Source: Streptomyces chryseus (GTDB lineage: Bacteria; Actinomycetota; Actinomycetes; Streptomycetales; Streptomycetaceae). Taken from it: 64,000 nucleotides of DNA. The position numbers and the translations under genes were made by a program. Position 1 is the first letter of the stretch; the number at the start of each line of letters is the position of its first letter. The notes beneath the pieces are model-generated. The model was not told the origin of the DNA. It was given only the letters and a program-made list of their open reading frames with translations, and searched no databases. This document shows positions 1-7,746 of the stretch, piece by piece. Location: assembly GCF_014650755.1 (NCBI RefSeq), contig NZ_BMVO01000004.1, positions 124,001 to 188,000 of the forward strand, read 5' to 3'.

Positions 1-440
1 GCGGTCTCGGCGGCGAGGAGGCCGGCGAGCGCGTCCTCGCGCCGGTCGTGCAGATCGCGCAGCCGGCCCAGCAGCGTGGGGCTGTCGGCGATCATCCGGG
101 CGAACACCTCTCCGGAGAACCCGATCACCGGGTCGTGCCGTTCGACCCCACCGAGGAACTCGCGCCGCAGGGCCGCGAGCGCCGACTCGCCCTCGGCGCG
201 GGACGCGACGGTACGGGCCAGGCCCGCGGCGAATTCGTCCTGGTGGTCGAAGGCCATGTCCTCCTTGCGCGCGAAGTAGTTGGTGACCGTCTTCTTCGCG
301 ACCCGGGCGGCCGCGGCGATCTCGGCGATCGTCGTGGCCTCGAAGCCGTTCTCGATGAACAGCCTGGTCGCCTGGTCCGAGATGAGCTGCCTGGTCTCCT
401 GCTTCTTGGACTCACGAAGTCCCATCGGTTCGATACCCAT
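1..440 (-). CDS. TetR family regulator, 3' end cut off by the window
   Basis: Reading leftwards from the ATG at 440, the frame stays open to the window edge (146 codons). The protein starts MGIEPMGLRESKKQET and has a classic TetR N-terminal helix-turn-helix at about residues 20-60 (TTIAEIAAAARVAKKTVTNYF), followed by the start of the ligand domain. A second in-frame ATG five codons in (MGLRESKK) is an equally good start. DNA-binding one-component repressors of this type usually control a neighbouring efflux or catabolic gene. Two similar imperfect palindromes lie just upstream, consistent with autoregulation. The ligand domain is incomplete here, so the inducer class cannot be guessed. Confidence 0.9.
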   Translation of the reverse strand, partial: MGIEPMGLRESKKQETRQLISDQATRLFIENGFEATTIAEIAAAARVAKKTVTNYFARKEDMAFDHQDEFAAGLARTVASRAEGESALAALRREFLGGVERHDPVIGFSGEVFARMIADSPTLLGRLRDLHDRREDALAGLLAAET

Positions 441-449
441 GCGGCAACC

Positions 450-515
450 TTACACTCGTCGCAAGTTTCGCTTGACGCGCTTCGCACAATGAGGCTAAGT
501 TTACGTCCGTCGCAA
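450..515. promoter_or_regulatory. Paired operator-like repeats upstream of the TetR gene
   Basis: Two related sites lie 51 bp apart. Read on the minus strand they are TTGCGACGAGTGTAA (450-464) and TTGCGACGGACGTAA (501-515), 12 of 15 identical, each an imperfect palindrome with TTGCGAC on one side and a GTAA end on the other. The nearer site lies 10 bp before the TetR start, where a repressor would block its own promoter; the farther one could serve the rightward promoter. Assignment to this TetR protein is inference from position and symmetry. Confidence 0.6.
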
Positions 516-563
516 ATTTCAACTCGCGGCGCACTCTCCTTCACCGCCTGCAGAAAGGCACCC

Positions 564-725
564 GTGCAGCACTCCCGCAAGGCCGATCTCGCCGCAGCCC
601 TCGACCGGAAGAACGCCGTACAGAACCGCGGGACCCAGCGTCCCATCCGCGACCTGTTGCCCGCCCCGGCACGACGCGGGGGCAACTTCCGCGCCGCCAA
701 CGCCCCGCGCAGGGGGTCCTACTGA
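564..725 (+). CDS. Possible 53-aa basic small protein
   Basis: A GTG start at 564 has an AAAGG ribosome site about five bases upstream. The frame runs 53 residues to TGA at 723-725, 50 bp ahead of the next gene. About 88% of third positions are G or C, as in real genes here. The product begins MQHSRKADLAAALDRKN and is Arg/Lys-rich with no signal peptide or membrane segment. I do not recognise a family. It fills most of an otherwise empty gap of more than 300 bp and could be co-transcribed with the DUF5701-like gene. Confidence 0.4.
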   Translation: MQHSRKADLAAALDRKNAVQNRGTQRPIRDLLPAPARRGGNFRAANAPRRGSY

Positions 726-775
726 CCCCGCACAGCTCGTCCGCTCCCCGACCGCCGTACGCAGGAAGGCTTCAC

Positions 776-1423
776 ATGACCGACTTCGACGCCGCCACCG
801 AGTTCGACCGCCAGGTCACGACGCTCGTCGGCCTGGGGTACCCGGCCCTCGCCGGGATGACGGAAAGCGCGTTCCGCGACCTCGTCGAACCGCTGCGCGC
901 CGCCGTCCTCGGCCGCCGGGCCACCATGGAGCCGCCGGCCGAGGGCCGCGTGCCCTTCCTGCTCGTGGTCACCAGGTCGCTCGTACCGCTGGAGGAGTCG
1001 GTGCCCCTCACCACGCTCGCCGGCAAGACGAAACCGGGCGTGATCGAACGCTTCTACGCCGAGGGCGAGCTGGAGCGGTTCGTGTCACTGAAGGAACTCG
1101 CCCTTCCCGAGGGCGAGGTGTACGTGGCCTTCGACATCGACCGGGGCGAGGAGTTCTGCGACGTCGTGCCGCTGAACGCCCTGGCGACGATCGCGGAGCG
1201 GGACCGTACGCCGCTCACCATCGAGGAGGGCCTGGCGTTCGTCACCCAGTACCCCGGTGCCCTGGCCAAGAACAAGTGCTTCTCCCTCGGCGGCAGCCGC
1301 TTCGGGGACCGCAGGGTGCCGGCGCTGTGGATCAGCAAGGGCGCCCCGAAGCTGGGCTGGTGCTGGGAGGGCAACCCGCACACCTGGCTCGGCTTCGCCT
1401 CGGCCGGCGACCGCGACGCCTGA
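776..1423 (+). CDS. DUF5701-like protein
   Basis: This is a 215-aa soluble protein starting at ATG 776, with an AGGAAGG ribosome site ten bases upstream. It has no signal peptide or membrane segment. The sequence (MTDFDAATEFDRQVTTLVG at the N-terminus, FVTQYPGALAKNKCFSLGGS near residue 160) matches my memory of the actinobacterial DUF5701 family, whose function is unknown. A conserved C-terminal part rich in Gly, Trp and Pro (around KGAPKLGWCWEGNPHTWLGF) is typical. It converges on the PL8 lyase gene across 64 bp. The family assignment is from memory and should be checked by a profile search. Confidence 0.75.
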   Translation: MTDFDAATEFDRQVTTLVGLGYPALAGMTESAFRDLVEPLRAAVLGRRATMEPPAEGRVPFLLVVTRSLVPLEESVPLTTLAGKTKPGVIERFYAEGELERFVSLKELALPEGEVYVAFDIDRGEEFCDVVPLNALATIAERDRTPLTIEEGLAFVTQYPGALAKNKCFSLGGSRFGDRRVPALWISKGAPKLGWCWEGNPHTWLGFASAGDRDA

Positions 1424-1461
1424 GGCCCCCGCCTCGACCGCTGGGACCTGCCTCGTCACGA

Positions 1462-1477
1462 CCGTGGCTCCCCACGG
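1462..1477. terminator. Short hairpin between convergent genes
   Basis: CCGTGG (1462-1467), a four-base loop and CCACGG (1472-1477) form a 6-bp stem in the 64-bp gap between the DUF5701-like gene and the convergent PL8 gene. It is weak for this genome but well placed as a bidirectional terminator. Confidence 0.35.
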
Positions 1478-1487
1478 CCACCGCCGG

Positions 1488-3914
1488 TCAGGCCGTCCGT
1501 ACCACCGCCTTGTGGACGGCGCCCAGTTGGCCCGGGGCGATGCGCAGGCTCAGCGAGGAGCCCGTCGACACCACCTGCACGGAGGGGTCCTTGGACGTCA
1601 CGGAGGAGACGGGCCGCCTCCACACCACGTCGATCACGGCGCCGTCGCGCAGCGGCCCCGAGACGCACACCGTGGCCGAGCCCGCGCTCTCACGGATCAG
1701 CACGCTCGCGGGCGCGGACGCGGAGACGGCGCCCACGGTCCCGGCCAGCCAGAAGTTGATCGCGGTGAAGCCGAGCGAGGGAACACCGACGCCCTGCTGG
1801 CCGGTGGTGTTGGCGAGCACGTCGAGCCAGGAGGTGTCGGCGGCGCGGGCGGAGGTCTGCTGCGCGGTGGCGCCCGGCATCAGGACGTACGCGTACGTCG
1901 CCGAGGTCGGGTCGGTGCCGTGGTCGAACCACAGCGTCAGATAGCGGCGGGTGACGGGGGCGGTCGACCCGCCGCCGTTGATGTCCGACCAGGCCCCGGT
2001 ACGGGCCTGACGCAGCGCCTGGACGGTCGCGCCGCCGGGAAAGACGTAGCCGGCGTGACCGGCGAGGTGGGCCCAGCGGGTGCCGGTGAGGGTGGCGCTC
2101 CAGCCCGGCGTGGTGGGGCGGGCCGAGCCGTCGACGGTGAACGCGTGCACACCGGCCGCCCCGAGGTTGCGGTTCTCGACGACCGTTTCGACCCCCGCGC
2201 CGTCGCGTCCGTGGATCCCGCCGCCGAGGCAGATCACGGCGTCGTCGAGGAAGAACCACGACTTCTTGGCCATGAGGGTGGAGGACAGGCCCTTGAGGTA
2301 CTGGCCGGCCACGCCGAACGTGCCGTCCGTCGCCCCGCCGACCCAGCGCACGTCGGGCCGGGTCACTCCCCAGGCCTCGCCCTCGCCGTCGGCGAGCGGC
2401 TTGCGGGAGGCGGTGGTGCCGGGCAGCCGCCCGGGGTCGACGGTCGGCCAGAAGTCGTCGCTGTACTGGCCGTTGGCGAAGTCCTTGCCCCACCAGTAGA
2501 GCATTCCCGAGCCGGTGTGCCAGCCCCGGAGGTTCTCGCCGTTCCCGTTCTCGTAGTACGTGATCCGCCGGGAGGCCATGGACAGCCCGGCCGCCCAGCC
2601 TGGCCTGCGGTGCACGGCCCGGTCCATGCAGGGGAAGAGCCGGTGGCCGACGGGTTCGGCGGCCGGGGCCGTTGACGAGCTGTCGATCGCGTGCAGCCGC
2701 GCCAGTTGGGCGACACCGAGTGCGGGGCTGGTGAGCACCGGGCTGAAGTCGTCGCGGGCGATCCAGCCCTTGACCATCGCGTCCCAGCGGGCCTTCTCGG
2801 CGGCCGACGCGCTCCGCGCGAGCAGGGCCACGCAGGCGATGATCGTGTGGCCGCGCAGGTGGTCGTCCTGGCGCAGCCCGCGGGTGTCGGACTTCTGCAC
2901 GCCGCGGCTGATCGCGCGTCCCGCGACGCCGTCCATCACCAGCCCGTTGAAGAGGAACGGCGCGTACGCCGTGTCGACGGAGTCGAGGACCACGTGCCGG
3001 CCGCTGTCGGTCACTTCCCATGCGGACCCCTTGAGCAGGGCGAAGAGCAGCGACAGGCCGCCGAGCATGACCTGGCCGTACGAACCGGCGTAGGGCACGT
3101 AGGTGTGCTGGACGAAGCTGCCGTCGGCGTAGAGGCCGTCGCCGGAGGTGACGTACGGGAAGACGGGCGAGAGGGCGTCGCGGGCGAGGGCGAGCTTGCC
3201 GGCGCTCCTGCCGATGACACCGCGCAGGGCGAGCACGCGGCACAGGTCGACGCGGTTGGCGCCGGTGGAGGTGCCGGTGTAGGAGGCGACCACGCTGTCG
3301 GGGACGAAGTGGTCGACCGCCGCGCAGTGGTCGACGACGCGGGCGGCGCCGAGGTCGGCGTACAGCAGGGCGTCGATGTCCAGGAGGGCCTGCGGGATGC
3401 CGATCTGCCAGCTGTACCAGTTGCCGTAGCGGGTCTGGCCGGCGTGGTACGCCTGGTCGTGCAGGTGGTCGAGGCCGCTGAGGATCCCGGAGCGCAGGGC
3501 GGGGTCGCCGGTGAGGCCGGTGCCCGGCTGGGCGTACGCCTCGGCGAGGGTGCGCAGCCGGTGGTAACTGGTGGTGAGGTTGCCGGAGTACGTGTACGAC
3601 TCGGCGTCGGTGTCGGGTTCCGGGTCGGCGTACGGAAGGTCGGGCCACAGGGAGCCGGCCGCCGGCGCCATGGTCGAGCGGAGGCCGGCCGCGGTGGAGC
3701 CGAGGGCGGCCAGCTTGCCGGCGAAGGGCTCGGCGTCCGGTGCGAAGCCCGTGCCGAGGAGGAGGTCGCGCCAGGCGAGGCGCAGGGTGTCGTAGGCGTC
3801 GGCGGCGTGGGCCTGCGGCGCGGACGTCCCCACCGGGGCTCCCGCCGCGAGGACGGCGGCGGCGCGCAGGAGCGTGCGGCGGGAGATGAGGAGGGCAGGG
3901 GGCGGGGAGTCCAT
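1488..3914 (-). CDS. Secreted polysaccharide lyase family 8 (hyaluronate/chondroitin/xanthan lyase type)
   Basis: This is an 808-aa exported enzyme that cleaves uronic-acid-containing polysaccharides by beta-elimination. The start at 3914 is chosen because GGAGG lies ten bases upstream and a twin-arginine signal follows directly (ISRRTLLRAAAVLAAG, cleavage near AHA-AD). The alpha-toroid domain carries the PL8 catalytic set: Asn in GNWYSWQIGIPQ (about residue 165), His in DGSFVQHTYVPY (about 270) and Tyr in the following AGSYG segment. Large beta-sandwich domains follow, ending with a small lyase C-terminal domain. Full length for the family (750-850 aa). Whether hyaluronan, chondroitin or xanthan is the substrate cannot be read from the sequence. 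It is a stand-alone gene. Confidence 0.92.
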   Translation of the reverse strand: MDSPPPALLISRRTLLRAAAVLAAGAPVGTSAPQAHAADAYDTLRLAWRDLLLGTGFAPDAEPFAGKLAALGSTAAGLRSTMAPAAGSLWPDLPYADPEPDTDAESYTYSGNLTTSYHRLRTLAEAYAQPGTGLTGDPALRSGILSGLDHLHDQAYHAGQTRYGNWYSWQIGIPQALLDIDALLYADLGAARVVDHCAAVDHFVPDSVVASYTGTSTGANRVDLCRVLALRGVIGRSAGKLALARDALSPVFPYVTSGDGLYADGSFVQHTYVPYAGSYGQVMLGGLSLLFALLKGSAWEVTDSGRHVVLDSVDTAYAPFLFNGLVMDGVAGRAISRGVQKSDTRGLRQDDHLRGHTIIACVALLARSASAAEKARWDAMVKGWIARDDFSPVLTSPALGVAQLARLHAIDSSSTAPAAEPVGHRLFPCMDRAVHRRPGWAAGLSMASRRITYYENGNGENLRGWHTGSGMLYWWGKDFANGQYSDDFWPTVDPGRLPGTTASRKPLADGEGEAWGVTRPDVRWVGGATDGTFGVAGQYLKGLSSTLMAKKSWFFLDDAVICLGGGIHGRDGAGVETVVENRNLGAAGVHAFTVDGSARPTTPGWSATLTGTRWAHLAGHAGYVFPGGATVQALRQARTGAWSDINGGGSTAPVTRRYLTLWFDHGTDPTSATYAYVLMPGATAQQTSARAADTSWLDVLANTTGQQGVGVPSLGFTAINFWLAGTVGAVSASAPASVLIRESAGSATVCVSGPLRDGAVIDVVWRRPVSSVTSKDPSVQVVSTGSSLSLRIAPGQLGAVHKAVVRTA

Positions 3915-4114
3915 GCGGAGAGACCTCCGGTTTCGGGACGCGAGTGACCCAGAACCACGCTCGGGGTAAGCGGTTTCTCCCACAGGGCCGAACACGGCGT
4001 CAAGAGACCTGACGTACGGACCGGATCGGCCCGACGGCACAGCCCGCGAGCTCCGGAAGCAGCGCCCCGGCCGGCGGCCGGTCGTGCGGCGTCGGCGCGG
4101 GCGCGCAGCGCGAA

Positions 4115-4142
4115 GCCCCCCGGAGCGTGTGCTCCGGGGGGC
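4115..4142 (-). terminator. Strong hairpin terminator of the cold-shock gene
   Basis: A perfect 12-bp stem, GCCCCCCGGAGC (4115-4126) and its complement (4131-4142), closes a GTGT loop. It begins 20 bp after the cold-shock stop codon on the minus strand and separates that gene from the PL8 lyase gene. Confidence 0.8.
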
Positions 4143-4162
4143 CCGGTGTCCCTGGCGTCGGG

Positions 4163-4366
4163 TCAGGCGACGGTGATGTTCTCCGCCTGCGGGCCCTTCT
4201 GGCCCTGGGTGACGTCGAAGGTGACGGTCTGGCCTTCCTGCAGCTCACGGAAGCCGGAGGAGTTGATGTTGGAGTAGTGAGCGAAGACGTCCGGGCCGCC
4301 GCCGTCCTGGGAGATGAAGCCGAAGCCCTTTTCGGAGTTGAACCACTTGACGGTTCCGCTGGCCAT
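4163..4366 (-). CDS. CspA-type cold-shock protein
   Basis: This 67-aa OB-fold nucleic-acid chaperone starts [18 protein letters not shown], with RNP1 (KGFGFI) and RNP2 (DVFAHYS) both intact. The size matches canonical CspA proteins. The frame stays open upstream, but the ATG at 4366 preceded by AAAGG is the clear start. The gene is preceded by more than 100 bp without another gene, which probably forms the long structured 5' leader known to regulate csp mRNAs. That region contains a small CTTTG/CAAAG inverted repeat at 4430-4450. The protein binds single-stranded RNA and DNA in the cytoplasm. Confidence 0.95.
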   Translation of the reverse strand: MASGTVKWFNSEKGFGFISQDGGGPDVFAHYSNINSSGFRELQEGQTVTFDVTQGQKGPQAENITVA

Positions 4367-4577
4367 GCTGGTGCCTTTCAGTCGATATCGGATCCGCACC
4401 GCGCGAATCCGGAGGTGATCGCCCTGGTTCTTTGGCACTGCACAGCAAAGCGCCCACGCCATAGCGCGGGCAGGAACTGCGAACCACGACATCTGCGAGC
4501 GACGTTACACGGCGGAACCGCCTCTCACCAGAGAGCAACGTCCAATCGGCGACATGACAACCACCGGTCGGCGGCCT

Positions 4578-4604
4578 GTCCGGGGCCGCCCTGCGGCCCC
4601 GGAC
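4578..4604 (-). terminator. Hairpin terminator
   Basis: A perfect 12-bp stem, GTCCGGGGCCGC (4578-4589) and its complement (4593-4604), has a 3-base loop. It lies 54 bp past the stop of the 103-aa gene on the minus strand and is best read as its terminator. Confidence 0.7.
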
Positions 4605-4657
4605 GGGCGAGGTGGGCCCCGGTGCCGGGTGAATCGGGCCGAGGCGGCGTCGTACCG

Positions 4658-4969
4658 CTAGGTGTCGATGCCGGTCACCGCTGTCGGGCCGAGCGGGGCG
4701 TCCTTCTCGGTGAGCCCCGCGTTGCGCAGCGCGGTGGCCGCCACCTCCTTGGCGTGCGCCTCCGCGCTGCGGCTGTCGTCCGCGTCGACCTCCAGGTGGA
4801 TGCTGAACGTGCCGTTGTCATTGACGGTGAGGATGTCCAGGTCCTCCGACTGGCCGAGCGAGGTGTGCTGGGGGTCGGCCGGGCGCAGGTGCCGCACGAG
4901 GGCGGTGCGCGCCTCGTCGGGCACGTCGCGCAGGAACGTGCCCGGGATCGAGATGACGTAGGTGGTCAT
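4658..4969 (-). CDS. Conserved hypothetical protein, 103 aa
   Basis: This small soluble protein starts at ATG 4969 with GGAG upstream (MTTYVISIPGTFLRDVPDEA). It is acidic, with no signal peptide or membrane helix. The segment NGTFSIHLEVDADDSRSAEAHAKEV suggests a small alpha/beta fold. I recognise it only as a type common in Streptomyces and cannot assign a function. It is transcribed alone, with a hairpin terminator downstream. Confidence 0.8.
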   Translation of the reverse strand: MTTYVISIPGTFLRDVPDEARTALVRHLRPADPQHTSLGQSEDLDILTVNDNGTFSIHLEVDADDSRSAEAHAKEVAATALRNAGLTEKDAPLGPTAVTGIDT

Positions 4970-5208
4970 GCGGACTCCTCTGTCGGAACGGGTACGTCAC
5001 GAGTACCCAAAGCCGGCCCGATTCTTCCGGCGCCGCCGAACGGGCGGGGCGGACTCGGCCGACCGGGGGACCCGTACGGTCTCGCGACCGGACGGGCTGA
5101 CGACCGGTCAGCAGCCCGCCGCGCCGTCGCCGTACGGGAGCCGCCCCCGGCCGGGCCGCGCCGTCAGGGCACCGCCGGTGCGCGCGTCGGGTTCGTCGCA
5201 GTCCGGGT

Positions 5209-6015
5209 TCAAGGGTGCGTCGGGTTCAGGTACTCGGCGATGCGGTGCCCCCAGGTGCCGACGTCGGCGCGCGTCCGGGACACGTGCAGGTCGGCCTGCG
5301 GCAGGGCGTCGGCCAGGGCTTCGGCCGTCGACAGCGGGTGGCCCGGGTCGTCCGCCCACGCCAGGATCAGGGCCGGCCGGCGCAGCGCGGCGAGCGCCGC
5401 GGGGGCGGGCAGGTCGGACGCGGCGAGGCCCCGCAGTACGGACGGCAGTACGCGCTCGGGGGGTGTCGGCGGGAACGCGGGGACGTCGGCCACCACCGCG
5501 GGGCGCGGCCGGTCCTGCCGGGCGGCGATCCAGGCGTCCGCCCCGTCCCGTTCGACGACGCCGGCGGATGCCAGGGAGGTCCGCGCGTACGCCTCCCGCG
5601 TCGCCCAGGCGGTGGGCGGGACGAGCAGCACCAGCCGGGAGAAGCGGCCGGGCGCGCGGACGGCCGCGTGCAGCACGGTGCCGCATCCCATCGACGCGCC
5701 GACGGCGTCGGCGGGACGCGTGGCGCCCAGGTGGCCGAGCAGGCCCAGCAGGTCGTCGGCGAGCGAGGGATACGTGTAGTCGGTGTCCACGGGGTCGCCG
5801 GTGGACCGGCCGTGGGCCCGGGCGTCGTAGCGGACCAGGCGATGACCGCTGTCCAGGACGGGCGTCCAGTCGAACAGGCCCATGCGGTCCTCGACGGCCC
5901 GGCTGACGAAACCGCCGTGCGCGTGGACGACGAGCGGCCCCTCACCGGCGTCCTCGTAGACCAGGTCCGCCCCTCGATGACGGAAGCGGCCTTCCGTGAC
6001 CGCGCGCCTTCCCAC
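5209..6015 (-). CDS. Alpha/beta hydrolase
   Basis: This is a 268-aa alpha/beta-fold hydrolase. The oxyanion-hole segment HAHGGF, the nucleophile elbow GASMGCG (GxSxG), an Asp in AWADDPGHP and a His in GTWGHRIAEYL make up a complete catalytic set. The GTG at 6015 is my best start: there is no ATG upstream of the conserved core (the first in-frame Met comes after it), and only a weak GGGG precedes it, so the N-terminus is uncertain. No signal peptide. Substrate unknown; the family includes esterases, lipases and haloperoxidase-like enzymes. It is divergent from the molybdate operon across 324 bp and need not be related to it. Confidence 0.8.
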   Translation of the reverse strand: MGRRAVTEGRFRHRGADLVYEDAGEGPLVVHAHGGFVSRAVEDRMGLFDWTPVLDSGHRLVRYDARAHGRSTGDPVDTDYTYPSLADDLLGLLGHLGATRPADAVGASMGCGTVLHAAVRAPGRFSRLVLLVPPTAWATREAYARTSLASAGVVERDGADAWIAARQDRPRPAVVADVPAFPPTPPERVLPSVLRGLAASDLPAPAALAALRRPALILAWADDPGHPLSTAEALADALPQADLHVSRTRADVGTWGHRIAEYLNPTHP

Positions 6016-6273
6016 AGCCGTCGCACCCCGTCCCGGCTCTGCCTGTTCCGGCTCGGCCCGTTCCGATCGCGCGGGCCGCGTGGGCCGCGTACGCCGTGTG
6101 TCCGCACCCCACGATCCGGCCGCCGGACCGGACCCGCCGGCGAACGCGCCCCGCTCCCCCGCCGCTCTCCGGTACGCCTCTTTCTCCAGTACGCCACCGG
6201 GGCCCGTGCCGCGCGCGTCGACCGACCCGAACCCGGTCCGGAGCGCCGTTCGGCGCTTTCTCCAAGGAGGCTC
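6016..6273. other. Divergent intergenic region, no gene seen
   Basis: This is the left part of the 324-bp gap between the hydrolase and the molybdate operon. I see no credible gene or RNA in it. The right end holds the operator and promoter described separately. Confidence 0.5.
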
Positions 6274-6312
6274 GCATCTGCCATGGAGCTTCGCACCGAA
6301 CCTTGCAGATGC
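6274..6312. promoter_or_regulatory. Inverted repeat, candidate operator of the mod operon
   Basis: GCATCTGC (6274-6281) and its exact complement GCAGATGC (6305-6312) lie 31 bp apart centre to centre, three helical turns. The right arm overlaps the -35 element of the mod promoter. This is the arrangement expected for a dimeric repressor that binds two half-sites and shuts off the operon, most simply the HTH-Mop protein encoded next. Confidence 0.55.
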
Positions 6313-6339
6313 CAGGCAATCAGCTCTATCTTGACGCGC
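6303..6339 (+). promoter_or_regulatory. Promoter giving a probable leaderless mod mRNA
   Basis: TTGCAG (6303-6308), an 18-bp spacer and TATCTT (6327-6332) form a good housekeeping-type promoter. The ATG at 6340 is seven bases after the -10 box, so transcription would begin at or next to the start codon. An upstream in-frame ATG at 6283, preceded by GGAGG, could give a longer protein from another promoter. Confidence 0.6.
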
Positions 6340-6735
6340 ATGCAGTCCTACACCATCGGACAGGCGGCGCGTCTGCTCGGCGTGAGCCCCGACACCGCGC
6401 GCCGCTGGGCAGACGCCGGCCGGGTCGCGACCCATCGCGACGAGAGCGGTCGTCGCCTCATCGACGGCCGTGACCTGGCGGCGTTCTCCGTCGAGGTCGG
6501 CCAGGCCGGCGCCGGCGAGGAAGAACCCGGCTACACCTCCGCCCGCAACGCCTTTCCCGGCATCGTCACAGCCGTGAAGCTCGGCGACGTGGCGGCGCAG
6601 GTGGAGATCCAGGCCGGTCCGCACCGGCTCGTCTCCCTGCTCACCCGCGAAGCCGTCGAAGAGCTGGGGCTGGAGGTCGGCATGCAGGCCACCGCCCGCG
6701 TGAAGTCGACCAGCGTGCACATCGACCGCACCTGA
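6340..6735 (+). CDS. Molybdate-responsive HTH-Mop (TOBE) regulator
   Basis: This 131-aa protein joins a MerR/excisionase-like helix-turn-helix (residues 1-55: [25 protein letters not shown]) to one Mop/TOBE molybdate-binding domain (about 62-131: [27 protein letters not shown]). This is the compact one-component molybdate sensor common in actinobacteria, equivalent in role to ModE. It heads the modA and modBC genes on the same strand. When molybdate is bound it probably represses uptake genes. The start is ATG 6340, seven bases after a -10 box; an alternative start at 6283 would add 19 residues (MELRTEPC...). Confidence 0.88.
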   Translation: MQSYTIGQAARLLGVSPDTARRWADAGRVATHRDESGRRLIDGRDLAAFSVEVGQAGAGEEEPGYTSARNAFPGIVTAVKLGDVAAQVEIQAGPHRLVSLLTREAVEELGLEVGMQATARVKSTSVHIDRT

Positions 6736-6851
6736 CCCCGCCGCCCGCCCCGGTTCCTTGCTCGTCACACCGGCGTCGCCCGTCCTCGGCGCGGCTCGTC
6801 ACCATCCGCCCGGACGGCGTCCGCCGACCGTGTCCCCAAGGAGTTCCGCCC

Positions 6852-7661
6852 ATGTCCCTCGCTCTGCCGATCAGCGGGCGCCGCGCCGCCGCCGCGCTCG
6901 CCACCACCGCCCTCCTCCTGCCGCTCGCCGCCTGCGGCAGCGGCGACGACAGCGAGAAGAGCTCGACGGCGGTCCAGTCCGGCAAGGCCGCGACCGGCGC
7001 CGATCTGACCGTGCTGGCCGCCGCCTCGCTGACCGACGTCTTCAAGACGGCGGGCGCCGCGTACGAGAAGGCCCACCCGGGCACGGAGATCACCTTCTCC
7101 TTCGCCGGCTCCCAGGAACTCGCCGCCCAGGTCGACCAGGGCGCCCCCGCGGACGCCCTCGTCACCGCCGACACCAAGACCATGGACGCGCTCGGCGGTG
7201 AGACCGGGACCCCGACCGTCATCGCCAGGAACCGCCTGGTCATCGCCACCGGCGAGGGCAACCCCCGTGACGTCCGGGGCCTCAAGGACCTCGCGGACAG
7301 CGACCTCAAGGTGGTGCTGGCGGCGCCCGAGGTGCCGGTGGGCCGCTACAGCCAGAAGATCCTCGACGCCCAGAAGATCACCGTGAAGCCGGTGTCGCAG
7401 GAGCCGAACGTCCGCGCCGTACTCAGCAAGGTCGAACTGGGCGAGGCCGACGCCGGTCTCGTCTACAAGACGGACGCCGCCACCGCGACCGACAAGGTCG
7501 ACGCGATCGAGATCCCCGACGCGCAGAACGCGATCGCCGCGTACCCGGCCGCGACACTGAAGACCTCCGAGAACCCGGCGGCGGCCGAGGCGTTCGTGAA
7601 GTGGCTGTCGTCGCCCGAGGCCCGGAAGATCTTCAAGGACGCGGACTTCCAGCAGCCGTAA
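6852..7661 (+). CDS. modA: Molybdate ABC transporter substrate-binding lipoprotein ModA
   Basis: This 269-aa lipoprotein has a signal sequence with a lipobox ([11 protein letters not shown]), so it is anchored outside the membrane. The mature part is a typical Mod[14 protein letters not shown] at the start, the anion-site segment [13 protein letters not shown] and [11 protein letters not shown] in the middle, and a C-terminal stretch ending [11 protein letters not shown]. It captures molybdate (or tungstate) and delivers it to ModBC. The start is ATG 6852 with AAGGAG upstream. It is separated from modBC by a strong hairpin likely to lower expression of the membrane components. Confidence 0.95.
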   Translation: MSLALPISGRRAAAALATTALLLPLAACGSGDDSEKSSTAVQSGKAATGADLTVLAAASLTDVFKTAGAAYEKAHPGTEITFSFAGSQELAAQVDQGAPADALVTADTKTMDALGGETGTPTVIARNRLVIATGEGNPRDVRGLKDLADSDLKVVLAAPEVPVGRYSQKILDAQKITVKPVSQEPNVRAVLSKVELGEADAGLVYKTDAATATDKVDAIEIPDAQNAIAAYPAATLKTSENPAAAEAFVKWLSSPEARKIFKDADFQQP

Positions 7662-7684
7662 TCACCAGCCGTACGCACGCGTAC

Positions 7685-7714
7685 GGGGCTGCCCGGCCCG
7701 CGCCGGGCAGCCCC
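7685..7714 (+). promoter_or_regulatory. Intra-operon hairpin between modA and modBC
   Basis: A perfect 13-bp stem, GGGGCTGCCCGGC (7685-7697) and its complement (7702-7714), closes a CCGC loop in the 85-bp gap. Hairpins after binding-protein genes commonly act as partial terminators or 3' stabilisers, so ModA would be made in excess of the transporter. Confidence 0.7.
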
Positions 7715-7746
7715 GCCTCCGCACGACGCGCCCCAGGGACCTGACG

